A stretch of DNA of 64,000 bases from Zygaena filipendulae. Its lineage: Eukaryota; Arthropoda; Insecta; Lepidoptera; Zygaenidae. Shown here in pieces: positions 1 through 11,016 of the stretch. A program made the position numbers and the translations under genes. The number at the start of each line of letters is the position of its first letter. The first letter of the stretch is position 1. The notes below the pieces were generated by a model. It was given only the letters and a program-made list of their open reading frames with translations. It did not search any database and was not told the origin of the DNA. The DNA lies in assembly GCA_907165275.2 (NCBI GenBank), contig OU015660.1:10542501-10606500 (forward strand), written 5' to 3'.

Positions 1-540
1 TTTGGGTATTTTTTATAGTAAATTGTTCATTTGCTTTTGAAAAGCAAAATTTGAAGAAGTGGAACTGATGATGAAGACCACAGATGGTCATCGGAACTAC
101 TCAACAATAATGCGTATTTCACGGATTCCGATTGGAGCGATTTCAAAAATTGTTTTTTTGTATGAAAGTGGATACACCCAAATTGATTCCATTGTGACCA
201 AGTTGAGATCTGATGATGGGATCTTGGAGTAATCGAGGGAACTCTTCAAAATTTATAGGTACACCTATAGCGATTTTTGGATTTTTTATAGTAAATCGTT
301 TATTTGCTTTCGGAAAGTAAAATTTGAAGAAGTGGAACTGATGATGAAGACCACAGATGGTCATCAGAACTACTAAATAATAGGTATTTCACAGATTCCG
401 ATTCGTGAACTTTAATATGGTTTCTAAACAATTTATGCTCGTCACAATGTATATGGTGAAGTGGAACTGATGATGATGTACCAGGAGAACTCCTCAATAA
501 TTAACGTCCCTGCGTTGGGAAAAGCAATATTTTGTAAAAC
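1..540 (-). repeat. Composite repeat, tandem-unit part, cut by window start
   Basis: This is the reverse complement of the ~275-bp unit found twice in each composite element at 20370-21640 and 21655-22947. The block with GATGAAGACCACAGATGG occurs near 70 and near 345, which gives a ~275-bp period, followed by a shorter degenerate unit to about 500. Together with the palindrome at 617-1041 it forms a third composite copy in opposite orientation. Small reading frames here are repeat-derived and are also seen in the other copies. Confidence 0.8.
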
Positions 541-616
541 GTGATGAGCTGTTGACATAAGGCTATTGCAACTTAGAGAAATTACAAACTAAGTCACTTA
601 AAAGCGAGAAATAAAC

Positions 617-1041
617 AAAATTTTAACAAAAAAATTAAAACCGACTTCCAAAAACACAAAACTAAAAATCTTAAAAATAAAACGCTAAAAATAATAACAT
701 ACCGATTTAATCCAAAAGGCAAAAACACACGTAATATTATTATTGGTTTGTGCTACCACTAATCGGTATGAAGTCGGTGACAAGCCAAATATGGAGGAGG
801 TAGATGGGCTAAGCGACTCCCGTCACCAGCTCTTCGTGAGCAGGACAACCCAAGTGGGCAGACACCAGCGGGCTTGTCACCGAATTCAAACCGATCAGTG
901 GTAGCACAAACCAATAATAATATTACGTGTGTTTTTGCCTTTTGGATTAAATCGGTATGTTATTATTTTTAGCGTTTTATTTTTAAGATTTTTAGTTTTG
1001 TGTTTTTGGAAGTCGGTTTTAATTTTTTTGTTAAAATTTTG
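617..1041. repeat. Long foldback palindrome of the composite repeat
   Basis: Two inverted arms of about 165 bp (about 617-786 and 875-1041) flank a loop of about 90 bp. The outer edge carries AAAACCGACTTCC and its complement. The same palindrome occurs at 20370-20772 and 21655-22074, with the loop in the opposite orientation there, consistent with inversion of the whole element. It should fold into a very long hairpin if transcribed. Confidence 0.8.
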
Positions 1042-1457
1042 TTTTGTTAATTGATTGAAGGCACCGATATGTTTTGACAACTCTTAAAATGGTACAATTT
1101 AAAGCAATCTCTCACTCACTTGCCTCTTGAGATTCGCATGTTTAACCGATGACATCATAGTTCACAACCGACGGTCACTCTAGGGTGTGACTGTGTGACA
1201 TTGTCACATCATCACATCACTATGTATTACTTTGGTTGTTTATTTAGGTACGTCAGTGAATCGCAATTATTCTCCATTTGTTTAACAACTCGAATCGTAT
1301 CTATTTGTATAAATTTGAAATTATAAGTAACTAGCCCGTCCCTCGCGGTTAAGGAAGCACGAAAAGAGCTATGACTGAATTTCAAAACCAAACCATTTCC
1401 ATACCGACTTTCACGTCCTAATATCAAAAAAAATAACATCCTTTCTTGGTGCATATC

Positions 1458-1901
1458 ATGGACCAATAAAACTAGAGGACTAACAATCGCCATATTTGAG
1501 CGTGGTTTCGAAACTAGTTCTAAATAAGAGCACTAGACGGCGCTAAGAGTAACGAAATGAGAAAATCAAGCATCGGTGAACCTAACTAAACCATTGTACA
1601 ATTTTTCATTGAGTAGAAGGATTAATATTGAATAGTAACAGATGGCGTAAGTATCAACAAGTCATTTCATTCATGTTTCGCAAGAAATATTTCTTTTTTC
1701 TGACGCCATCTGTTCGCAATTTGTAGAAAAGCTAAAAACAAACTTGTTATCGTTGACTAGCGAACCTAGCGGAAAAAAATTGCAACCTATAAGACAGCTC
1801 AGTTTGCCACGCCATCTAGATTTAAGACAGTATTTTCGTTTTTTTCCTAGTTACGCTCGATAGTGTGGCGATTGTCAGTCCTCTATTATTATTGGTCCAT
1901 G
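1458..1901. mobile_element. Terminal-inverted-repeat element (MITE-like)
   Basis: The left end (ATGGACCAATAA..., 1458-1494) and right end (...TTATTGGTCCAT, about 1865-1901) are inverted copies of about 36 bp with few differences, including a shared AGAGGACT block and a CAATCGCCA block. The ~444-bp interior has no open frame of note and a smaller inverted pair (CAGATGGCG near 1640, CGCCATCTG near 1705). The family was not identified and no clean target duplication was found. Confidence 0.6.
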
Positions 1902-1902
1902 G

Positions 1903-2620
1903 TGCAACTAGGTATAAGATACTTTAAAAATGGAAGCTTCGCGCAAAGTGGGCGGGCATTCGATATCGCTCACACCAAAATCTATGCAGAAAACTTAATA
2001 AAAAAATAATAACATTATATAGCTCCTATTTGCGAGTAATGAAAACAATTATTACGTCTGCTTATTAAATAATTAGCAGACGTGTTATGAGAACATTTCT
2101 TTTTTCTCCAATAAATAAATAAATAAATAAACATATCTATAGAATTTCGCATAAAAACTAGCCGTGACCACCTTGACTCTGCACGTCTCAAAAGCTTTGT
2201 TTGTGATTATCCTCGGATTTCTTTACCCGACGAGCCGTTGAGGTGGAGCGTTGTAGGTCACGCTCGATTCTTATTATGGCCTCAACACATTACATAAATT
2301 ATCATGAGTAGATAGGTACTTCATACTTGCAATTCGTAACTAGCTCAAACTACAAAGCTGAAAACGTATCTACTCAAGTGCTCACTACATAATATATCTG
2401 CTACTGTGCACTACTCTACCTACTGCGCTGATTTTTGTTGTTGTAAAGTCCCTACTCTACATATTTTGGTGGAAACGACTAAAAATCGGTAGTTTATTTT
2501 TTAATTTTAACACTTAACTACAAAGCTCCAATGTTAACGGATATTGAAGTAGTTTCCTTTTCAAGTTTAACCTGTTGTATAACGGTCTCCCGTCTCAGGC
2601 CCACGTTTATTATATTCATT
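1903..2620. other. Intergenic, no gene seen
   Basis: AT-rich spacer upstream of the first recognised RNF19 exon. It contains a short (AATA)n tract near 2113-2132 and no convincing exon. The missing 5' exon(s) of RNF19 could lie here or left of the window. Confidence 0.5.
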
Positions 2621-2797
2621 CTAACTGTTCCTCGGGGTTTCACCCGCGGTAATTTTGGAGTTACCGCGGGAATTCTGGTACAAAAAATGCTCTATGTGCT
2701 TCTCGGTACCCCGACGACGTGTGTGCAGTATTCCATGACGATCGGTTGAGCCGCTAAAGTTGACCGTAACAAATTCACTTTCGCGTAAGGATTCCTT
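2621..2797 (-). mobile_element. Helitron-like element, Lep1-type
   Basis: In minus orientation the copy ends in CCGCGG(GTGAAAC)CCCG followed by a TTAG terminus at 2624-2621. Its internal GGAATTC/CCGCGG block and the start-proximal GCGAAAGTGAA block match the other copies. A further 3'-end fragment of the same family lies at about 2949-3055, just before the first RNF19 exon. Confidence 0.6.
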
Positions 2798-3132
2798 ACT
2801 AGCCTACCTAATCACTACTAAGATAAATGCAGCTTTGAGTTTGTTTGATAATAATAATTAAGTTAATACAGTAGTCAGTAGTGCACTAGCGCCCAAACTA
2901 GTTGAAACTGTGTTTCAGGCGCCATCGGCATTCCCTTGTTACAAAGTGTTTGTTTGTTTGTTACATTTACACATTGTCAGGGGCATAGAAAAGGACATCT
3001 AGTGTGCTTTTTCCCGCGGGAACTCCGAAATTAACGCGTGTCAAACCGCGAAGGTCCGACTAGCAGTCAATAATGAAAAAAAAAGAGGAGTCCTATATAC
3101 ATACTAAAATTGGTGTGATGATCGTTTCGCAG

Positions 3133-6100
3133 GGCGACGTGCTCGAGTGTCCGCTGTGCCTGTCGATGTTCGCCGCCGGCGGCATGGTGCGGCTGGCGTG
3201 GTGCGCGCACCGCTGCTGCGAGCCCTGCCTGCGCCAGTACCTCGCCATCGAGATCTTCGAGGCGCGCGTGCCGGTCAACTGCCCCGCCTGCCAGGAGAAC
3301 ATGAACCCGCTGGGTGAGAGCGCCCGGCCTGCACTATACCCTACAGCTGTATACTCATGACGTCATGACGTGATATCATCAAAACAAAACCTTTCGAACG
3401 CGCACACGCACGTGACGCACGGTTTTCGCGTCCGGTTCTTCGATACGGTCGGCTGGTAGGCATGTTGCCGGAGCATCAAAATCAAAATTGTATTTAGTGC
3501 ATCAGTTAGATGATAATAAAATAATACAGTCGTATATTTTTCCTTTTTTTCCAATTAATGAAAACAGATAAAGAGCATTAAAGTTTAAGTAGGAGTGGAG
3601 GCTCGTACTGTCCGTCAGCGACCGGGTTAAAACGTTAATTATTAAAATAATTTGTATCGCGCTGATTGAGATGGTCGGGGAAGCGTCAGGAGCAAAAGTT
3701 TAACAACAATATATACTTATTGCCGCTCTCTCTGTGTTCAGGAGAAAACCTCTTTATGTTTTTATAGTATGTACCTACTAGATGGCATAATGATCTACAT
3801 ACATCATATCATACATCTTTAATATATGGACGATGGACTCCGAAACTACTGAACCGATTTTAATAAAATTTTGTAACCATTTATAATATGGATAAAACTT
3901 AAAAGATAGGATAGTTTTTATCCCGTAATTCCCGCGGGAACTCCGGAATTAATGCGGGGAACTGCTTATCACCGTAAACTACAGCACTTTTTTCCCGGAA
4001 TTACCGCGGGAACTCCGAAAATACCGCGGATGAAATCGCGGGGGACAGCTAGTAGTATAATAAATTTGTAAATATATTGTACATTCGTTCCTCGCAATAA
4101 ATCCTAGTTTGACCCAGTTTTCGTCTTCACTCTGTTCGTCCCAGATGTTCGTCGGATCGTGGACAATCCCGTGCTGTATGACAAGTACGAGGAGTTCTCC
4201 GTGCGGCGCGCCCTGGCGGCCGACCCCGACACGAGGTGGTGCCCCGCGCCCGACTGCAGGTATGTGGCACGTCGCACCGTGGAGCTAATAACGTCAGTCC
4301 AGAACTACTACAACCTACTAGTGATGTGCAAGCTATCCGCGGATATCCTTGGAAATAGAAGTATCCGCATCCGTCACTTTTTGGCGGATCTTTTACGGAA
4401 CTTTTACCTTATTAATTTACACTACAATTAGGTGAAATTTTGATTGATTAATTATTATAGGTGATTGGGTAGCAATGAAAAAGTATTAAATTCTATTTGG
4501 ATATACATATAAACAAAAAAAAGACCGCCGCGCGCCGGTATCTTAAGATCAATGACCTGAGTAGTATTCGATCGTACTAACACAGCTGATGCTTCCGCTC
4601 GCTGTGTGCGTGACGCGTGCCTTGTATACGTATATTGTACGTGTATTGTGTACCTTGTGAATATAGTTGTTAACTATTTGTATCTAAGGCTGGTGTTTTT
4701 TCAATGAATTTATTTTCCTCATATTCTAAAAACTACGGAACTTATGTTATTTTTTCGCTTATCCTGTTTGTTATAACTTTCACTTTCAGCGCTGTAAATA
4801 TTTGCACCTAAGGCTAAGTACGAAAAAATACATTCGCTATCAATTTGTATACCCAATAACATACTCATTAAACAATCGAGTGAAACAAAGTTGTTGGAAA
4901 GTACCCTTAACATTCCCACTGAACATTCTACTCAAATAAAGTTGTTATTGGAATTGTCATTTATATGTACCTACTTGGCTTGCGGCACAGTTTCGCGGTG
5001 GTGGCTAGCGGGTGCGCGTCGTGCCCGAAGCTGTCGTGCCAGGCGCCTGGCTGCGGCGCCGCGTTCTGCTACCACTGCAAGGCGGCGTGGCACCCCACGC
5101 AGACCTGCGACGCGGCGCGCCGCTCGCGGCACCCGCCGCCGGCGCGCGCGCCCCGCGTCAACACAGACCCCGACAACGGTACACACGCACACACACACAT
5201 ACAGACACACACACCACAGATACAAACAGACACAAACACACATACACACACACACCCATCGATACAAATAGACACACACTCACAGATACAGACAGACACA
5301 CAGACACACACACACGAACAAGCAGGCACACACATACAGACACACACACCACAGATACAAACAGACAAACACACACACACCGATACAAATAGACACACAC
5401 TCACAGATACAGACAGACAGACACACAGACAGGCACACACACAGACACACACACAAACGCTCGTATAATTTTTGTTCATCTTTTTCTTCTTATGGACATT
5501 TTAATTTCATTTACGCACGATTTTGAAACTATGCCGTAGGCGCTGTCTGTATAGTGTTGTGACACTCGTATTGTGTGTGTATATACATATAGGTGAGGTG
5601 AAGCCGTGCCCGCGCTGCTCGGTGCTCATCGTGAAGGTGGAGGACGGCTCGTGCAACCACATGGTGTGCTGCGTGTGCGGCGCTGAGTTCTGCTGGCTGT
5701 GCATGAAGGAGGTCTCCGACTTGCATTACCTGAGGTGAGACTTGCCGTTCGCTGAATGTTCAATTTTAACCTGAGTATGGAGAAGCTGAAATTTGATGAT
5801 TATAGTGCAAGGTGATGTGGTTTTATTCTAAAAATAGCCCACATAAACACTTCTTTGCTAACAGACTCGTTAGCATTGAGGTGTTTGTGGGGTGGGTGAA
5901 AAAACCGAAGAATTGGAAATAGGATCGGTTGTTTCAACTGCTTGCTTGAATTACAGATAATAATTAATCGTAATATTTTTTTTCCATTTGCAGTCCGAGC
6001 GGCTGCACGTTCTGGGGCAAGAAACCGTGGTCGCGCAAGAAAAAGTTGCTGTGGCAGCTGGGCACGCTGGCGGGCGCGCCGCTCGGCATCGCGGTGGTGG

Positions 6101-8149
6101 CGGGCGTGGCGCTGCCGGCGCTGCTGGTGGGGCTGCCGCTGTGGGCCGGCCGCCGCGCGCACCGCCGCCTGCGCCGCGCCCAGCCCGCGCGCCGCCGCGC
6201 CGCCGTCGCTGCGGCCGTCGCCGCCGCGGTAAGTGCCGCCCCGCCCCGCGCCGCGCCGCACCTCGCCCCGTCCCCCGTCCCGCCGCTGCTTCCGTCGTCA
6301 CCGCGGTACGTACCGCCGTCCGACACCCCCCTCCCCCACCCCGCCCCGCGCCGCACCGCACTTCGCGCTGTATCCCGCCCCGTCCCCCGTCCCGCCGCTG
6401 CTGCCGTCGCCACCGCGGTACGTACCGTCGTCCGACACCCCACCCCCGCGCCACACCCCGCCCCGCACCGCGCCCCGCCCCGCACCGCACTTCGCGCTGT
6501 ATCCCGCCCCGTCCCCCCCGTCCCCCCCGTCCCGCCGCTGCTGCCGTCGCCACCGTGGTACGTACCGCTCCACCCCCCGCCTCGCGTCGCGCCGCGCCCC
6601 GCCCCGCTGTGAGCCGGTCGCCGCGCCGCCGTCGCGTCGCCGCTTGCTACGTAATTATAAATCCGTGTATGTTTTCGTGTTGCAGCTGCTGGTGTCGCCG
6701 CTGGTGGCGGGCCTGGCGGTGGGCATCGGGGTGCCGATCCTGCTGTTCTACGTGTACGGCGTGGTGCCGGTGTCGCTGTGCCGCGCGGGCGGCTGCGGCG
6801 GCGGCGGCGCGGGGGACGGGGAGCGCGCCCCCGGGGCCGCCGGCGGGGAGGGCGCGGGCGGCGCGGGGGCGGCGGGCGGCGCGGGGGCGCCCTACGACGA
6901 CGACCGCGACACGCTCGCCGAGCAGGACGCCGCCTCCAGGAGGCTCGAGCCGAGCATAGGTGAGCCGACAGACCTGCCCGCGGAGCGAGCGCCCTGTAGA
7001 AATAACTATGTTCTGTACCAGATTTTAGTATAGGCAAAGAATACATTTTATATTTTCTAATTGTGAATTCCGTGAATGACTGTTGTCCTTCAAAATAAAA
7101 TAAAACTAAAAATAAATAAAATACAGATCCCAATTTTATGCCACCTCATGCTTCGTGAAAATGACCTTCTTCTTCTTCAATTATGGCAATATATCGCGTT
7201 TTGTAGCATTTAATTCTGCCAATGTACGTAGGTATATTTAGCAATTTAAGTAATCATGGCGAAACGGCAATTTAAGTAATTATGGCGAAACGCCAATGAC
7301 AGTTTTAGATTGTTTCCCAAGATAAAACACGGTTCTTTCACGAAAACCAGTCTCTTGCTTGGAAAACAAAATGGCTGCTGAAAGGTGGTGAAAATATCGA
7401 ATAAATAAGGCGACAGGCGTCCACTTGCTACGACCTCCACCGGTCAACAGACAAGAACCGAAAATAACCTCGGTAAAGAAGACGCAGGAAATTTTCCCTC
7501 ATGTCGAATCTACATGTGACAATTATCCACTGACAGTTACTGTCAGCTTGCTGTCAAACCTTACCCTCAGAAGAATATGCTTTAGTTATTCTTCGGAGAC
7601 CTTACGATACGCACACGCGCACAACACGTGTACACGGACGTACATACAAGCCGGCCGTCTTTACTTGTGGGAGAGTACTCGTATCGGTTCATTTGTATGG
7701 AGTGTGAACAGTGAGTGATGGTGTGTGCGGTGCTGGCAGGTGACGCGTCGCTGTCGGCGGGCTCGCACCACGCGGAGGCGCGCGCCGCGTCGCTGGCCGC
7801 GCTCGCCGGCTCGCTGAGCGGGCACGAGTCGCACTCGCCGGGCGGCGCGGGCGGCGCGGGCGGCGCAGCGGGCGGCGCGGCCGGCGCGCGCCTCGAGGTC
7901 ACCGCCGACGTCACCGACGACGCCGCCAGCGCCGCCAGCTGGCCCGACGACCTGCCCTCCACGTCGGCGCGCTCCGCCCGCCTCAAGAACCTGTTCCTGT
8001 ACGGCGCCCCCGCCCCGCCGCCGCCGCCCCCGGACCCCGAGGCGCCGGGCCCCGCGCCCGCGACCCCCGCCCTCGGCTCCGCGCTCGCCAAGCTCGAGCT
8101 CGCGTGCGAGACCGGCCGCCGGTCGGCGAGCCCCGACGCCGGCTCGTAA
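3133..8149 (+). CDS. RNF19: RNF19-type RBR E3 ubiquitin ligase, N-terminus missing
   Basis: Seven exons join in frame: 3133-3313, 4145-4259, 4991-5178, 5593-5734, 5994-6228, 6686-6959 and 7740-8149, giving 514 residues after the first recognised codon. The order is RING1 (CPLCL...CHR-like...CLRQYL), IBR ([26 protein letters not shown]), RING2 ([13 protein letters not shown] with the likely catalytic Cys at 5652-5654, FCWLCMKE), [18 protein letters not shown], two membrane segments (exons 5 and 6), the PVSLCR/GGCG stretch and a Gly/Ala-rich tail. This order and text match animal RNF19A/B, whose RING2 cysteine accepts ubiquitin from an E2 before passing it on; the protein sits in ER or other internal membranes. 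The vertebrate proteins have a further N-terminal region; no exon for it is visible. The first exon begins in phase 0 after an AG, so 3133 is taken as an acceptor rather than a start. Codons are strikingly GC-rich compared with the introns. Confidence 0.93.
3816..4052 (+). mobile_element. Helitron-like element in RNF19 intron
   Basis: Starts with TC after A and ends in GGGGACAGCTAG before T. It contains two CCCGCGGGAACTCCG-type blocks separated by the GCTTATCACCGTAAACTACAGC spacer in its longer subfamily form. The segment after the 5' TC that reads ATCACGTGTCACG in sister copies is deleted here. Confidence 0.75.
5179..5462 (+). repeat. CA/GA-rich minisatellite in RNF19 intron
   Basis: Begins immediately at the splice donor of the 4991-5178 exon. 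It consists of ACACAC/ATACAGAC-type simple sequence arranged as two higher-order copies of about 135 bp (each running from CACACATACAGACACACAC through CACCGATACAAATAG or similar to ACAGATACAGACAGAC), followed by a shorter third part. Long reading frames across it on both strands (Thr/His-rich and Cys/Val-rich) are artefacts of the repeat. Confidence 0.85.
6240..6575 (+). repeat. GC-rich minisatellite carrying splice-donor copies
   Basis: Intron 6229-6685 of RNF19 is filled with imperfect units of about 110-140 bp. Each unit contains GCCGTCGCCACCGCGGTACG or a close variant, with the GT at 6306, 6418 and 6558. This resembles the real exon end and donor at 6213-6235 (GCCGTCGCCGCCGCG then GTAAGT). 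The reading frame of the upstream exon stays open through the repeat to 6612. Confidence 0.8.
6960..7739 (+). other. RNF19 last intron, nothing else recognised
   Basis: Intron of 780 bp between GTGAGC at 6960 and TGGCAG before 7740. It holds an imperfect short hairpin (CTCAGAAGAATA at 7566, TATTCTTCGGAG at 7587) and otherwise plain AT-rich sequence. Confidence 0.6.
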
Positions 8150-9059
8150 CGAATGTCCGCGCGGTACAAGTGTTATGTGAAGCTCTACAGTGAGAACGCG
8201 TAGCAGACACTCTCCTATGAGGGAGGGAGAAACAGTGAGATTGTGAAGTGTACATTCGTTCGAGTTAAGATAAGCTACAGTTTGCGGGTCAAGTTTTTTG
8301 TTTTTTAAAGTGATCACTCAACAAATGAAACATATCGAAATTGGACACTTGTTGATTTATATATGGCAGTATTCTTTTATTTCCTATATTCATCAGATTC
8401 AGTGTTGATTTTTTTAGTGGATTAATTTGTGCCCACCACTGCCCAAGTACCCGCATTTCTATAGTTTATCGTTGATATGATATTATGGAGATTTAGTGCC
8501 ACTGTATCGGTATGTGGCGCGAGTCAGACGCGCGCCATTCGAGGATTCTGGTGTGATTATTATATGGTCAGCATCGTAGGTGAACTTTATTATTGAAATA
8601 CGATTCAACAACTGTCAAAAGTATAGCAAGCTACTTTCGGTGCCGACTAATAGATTAACAGACGACCATAAAATGTAAACGTAACAACGATATTCGCTAA
8701 CGATGGTGTTTTATACTAGTTTGAAAAATTGCTCGCTCTCGGATACTCAGGGTTGATGAATTGATAAATAGATGTTTGTTTATCCCTTAGTATAGTAAAA
8801 ATAATTCGTATCCATTTTGTATTAATCGGACAAGATAAATATGTGTACATGAAATATACAAGAGTTATTTTCAATATACTTATTTAACAACTCTGCTCAT
8901 CATTGTGTACAGCTATTGGATGGAGCAACTGTGAAAAAAAACGTAGGCAATCAAGTGCACGTTGGAATGATTCTTTTCACACATCTTTGATAAAAAATCA
9001 AAATTATGTTTAATTATAACTTAAATTTCCTTAGCTGTGCGCGCAACATCAGTTGAAAC
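8150..9059 (+). other. Probable RNF19 3' UTR / downstream spacer
   Basis: No coding potential after the RNF19 stop. The true 3' end is uncertain: AATAAA-type hexamers lie further on near 9622 and 9679, but a SINE sits between them and the stop, so the UTR could end earlier. One unit of a short dispersed sequence (GAACTTTATTATTGAAATACG near 8581) recurs near 11245 and 13950. Confidence 0.4.
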
Positions 9060-9251
9060 GAAGCAAACGTGTTATATACTACATAGAATTACATAATATG
9101 CATATATTATACTATAGATATTATATAAATACACCCAGACTGGAAAGTGGAACCCTGTGTTCATCACACAAAGTGCACCCCCACCGGGAATCGAACCCGG
9201 AACCTCTTGATTAGCGGGCAGGCATGGTGACCTATTACGCCAATCGGGTCG
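9060..9251 (-). mobile_element. tRNA-derived SINE
   Basis: In minus orientation a tRNA-like head (about 9251-9178) has an A-box-like TTGGCGTAATAGG and a B box GGTTCGATTCC inside a paired CCGGG/CCCGG stem. It is followed by a body (GCACTTTGTGTGATGAACAC, CAGTCTGGGTG) and an AT-rich stretch ending near CAAACGTG. The same head and body occur at 39909. The acceptor and anticodon stems do not pair properly, so it is not a working tRNA gene. Confidence 0.85.
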
Positions 9252-9831
9252 TCAATCAAATCTCTGTGCGCCAAAAGATGTAACGTCAAAAATCAAATTT
9301 AGTTTACATTTTATTTTTGTGAGGACGAACCAGATTTCTTTGTTTTTTTCGAAGAGTCCATAACAATAGTTGTACAGAATCAGGGTTGCCCCCTAAACGT
9401 TTATTAGTATATTAAAAATAACTAAGTATAATATATAATAATAGGAGGAAACGTGAGAAGTCCGCTCTGTGGCAGCCCCGGCATTAGTGATAGATGCTTC
9501 GCGCTTTGGGTGCAATGTAATTCTATCCGGTGTTTGTGATACTTTGAAATAATAACTATTATTATAAAATACAATCTTATTTAATTTTTCACGTTTGTAG
9601 GCGAAATATAATTGTAAGCTATAATAAATATATTATGTTATATGATTCGTAATAAGTGTATACTATATAATTAATTAAAATAAATATGTAATTGAAATAT
9701 TTTTTCTTTTTTTATTCTCGCCAGACTCATTCATAATATAAAGATATCAATCGAGGTAATTTCGCTGAAAAGTGGTGGTAATTCTTATATAATAAAATAA
9801 TTTTTCAAGCATTTCCAATAGTGTACAAATA

Positions 9832-9990
9832 TCTATACTACTTTTATAATTTTGTGAGGTTGTATGGTAATCTCTAGATCTACTGAACCGATTTTGAAAA
9901 TTCTTTCACTTATAGGAAGCTGTAGTCCTGAGTGACATAGGGTAATTTTTATCTCGAAATTCCCACAGGAACTCCGAATTCCATAGCTAG
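9832..9990 (+). mobile_element. Helitron-like element
   Basis: TC start after A (9832) and a CTAG end before T (9987-9990). The internal GATCTACTGAACCGATTTTG block is shared with the copy at 52761-52996. The 3' hairpin is degraded. Confidence 0.65.
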
Positions 9991-10639
9991 TTGTGTATGT
10001 TTTCGATAACGCCAAAGTCAATTGCGTGTGACTATACGATAAAAAAAAAAACAAAAAATTATACTCTTATAACGATTTATTCTGAAATAAACTACTAAAC
10101 TTATATTTTACAAATTATATAACCGTTGGATTTTTCTTATTATCACATTACGCTTATTACCTAAAGAATTCATTTACAATATTAGATACATATCATAATT
10201 ATGATACAATTATACATAATAAATAATTTCTTAGTAAATTTCACCATTTCGATTGAAAACCTAATTTATAAAATTCATCCGATTATTGAGCTTAATAAAA
10301 TATTATATTCATAATCAATGATAGCTAAAATAAAATCACTATCATGTAAATACATAACGTTTAGCAAATGCAAATGTCCACAACACAACTGCTGCGTTTT
10401 TAGATACAGAACAAAAAAAATGGTAGGTACAATTAATTTTTAAGTTGAAGAGAAAAAAATAACACAATTATTAACTTGAAAGAAATACAATACGATTAAC
10501 ATAAGTTTTTTTTAATTAATGATAACAGTTCTGCAGTGCTATTGCTTTAAACAGCTTACTCTATGACTATTAAAGGATAGTCAAAAAGTGGAAGTGCGCC
10601 TAAGAATAAACCAACGTTTTGGAGTTTATTAGACTCAAA

Positions 10640-10760
10640 TGTACAAGTGTCTCATTAGATTCTCATCGAGAACCACGAGAAACAGCGGAGAACATTCATG
10701 TTCTCGTGGTTTTCTCGCGACCTCGCAATGTTCTCGCGTGAATGTGGAGCGGGGCATATT
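10640..10760. repeat. GAGAAC-rich inverted repeat
   Basis: The sequence contains GAGAACCACGAGAAACAGCG followed by its near complement with TTCTCGTGGTTTTCTCGCG, and ends in GTGAATGTGGAGCGGGG. This last block and the overall plan match the element at 35267-35394, so the two belong to one small foldback family. Confidence 0.6.
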
Positions 10761-10855
10761 ACCACGAATTCTTTACACGATAATTTTCTTTTTAGAATAC
10801 TAAACTATACATATTATTATTATGTATATATATTATTATCGCACAATTATTATAC

Positions 10856-11016
10856 TAGAGTGCGCGCAAGATAAGTCTGCGCGCGGCTAAAATCGGAACT
10901 AATCGTAGGCCGCCTGCAGTGTATACCGTACCTGGTGCAGTGTGCAGTGTAGTTGGTTACTTTGCACTACCAGTAGCGCCACCAGCAGCGCGCAGACTTA
11001 TCTCGCGCGCACTCTA
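10856..11016. mobile_element. Short TIR element (MITE-like)
   Basis: Inverted ends of about 28 bp: TAGAGTGCGCGCAAGATAAG at the left and CTTATCTCGCGCGCACTCTA at the right, with the shared inner GTCTGCGCGC. Length is 161 bp; no coding content. Confidence 0.75.

Noticed and set aside
3073..3132. ATG at 3073 as the RNF19 start
   Set aside because: It gives an in-frame but unconserved leader (MKKKEESYIHT...) and the sequence before 3133 is a good splice acceptor (TTTCGCAG). An alternative first exon cannot be fully excluded.
4891..5479. Several long reading frames, both strands, over 4891-5479 (Thr/His-rich and Cys/Val-rich)
   Set aside because: They come from the CA-rich minisatellite and the GC-rich RNF19 exon next to it. 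Only the 4991-5178 exon shows RBR sequence.
5800..7133. Large minus-strand frames up to 389 residues opposite RNF19
   Set aside because: Arg/Gly/Ala-rich translations of high-GC exon and minisatellite DNA read in the wrong frame; no domain, and the plus strand encodes the conserved protein.
7582..8317. Minus-strand frames opposite the last RNF19 exon
   Set aside because: Shadow frames of a GC-rich exon with low-complexity composition.
9178..9251. Possible functional tRNA gene (also 39909-39982)
   Set aside because: A and B boxes are present, but acceptor and anticodon stems do not pair, and both copies carry the same downstream body, so they are SINE heads.
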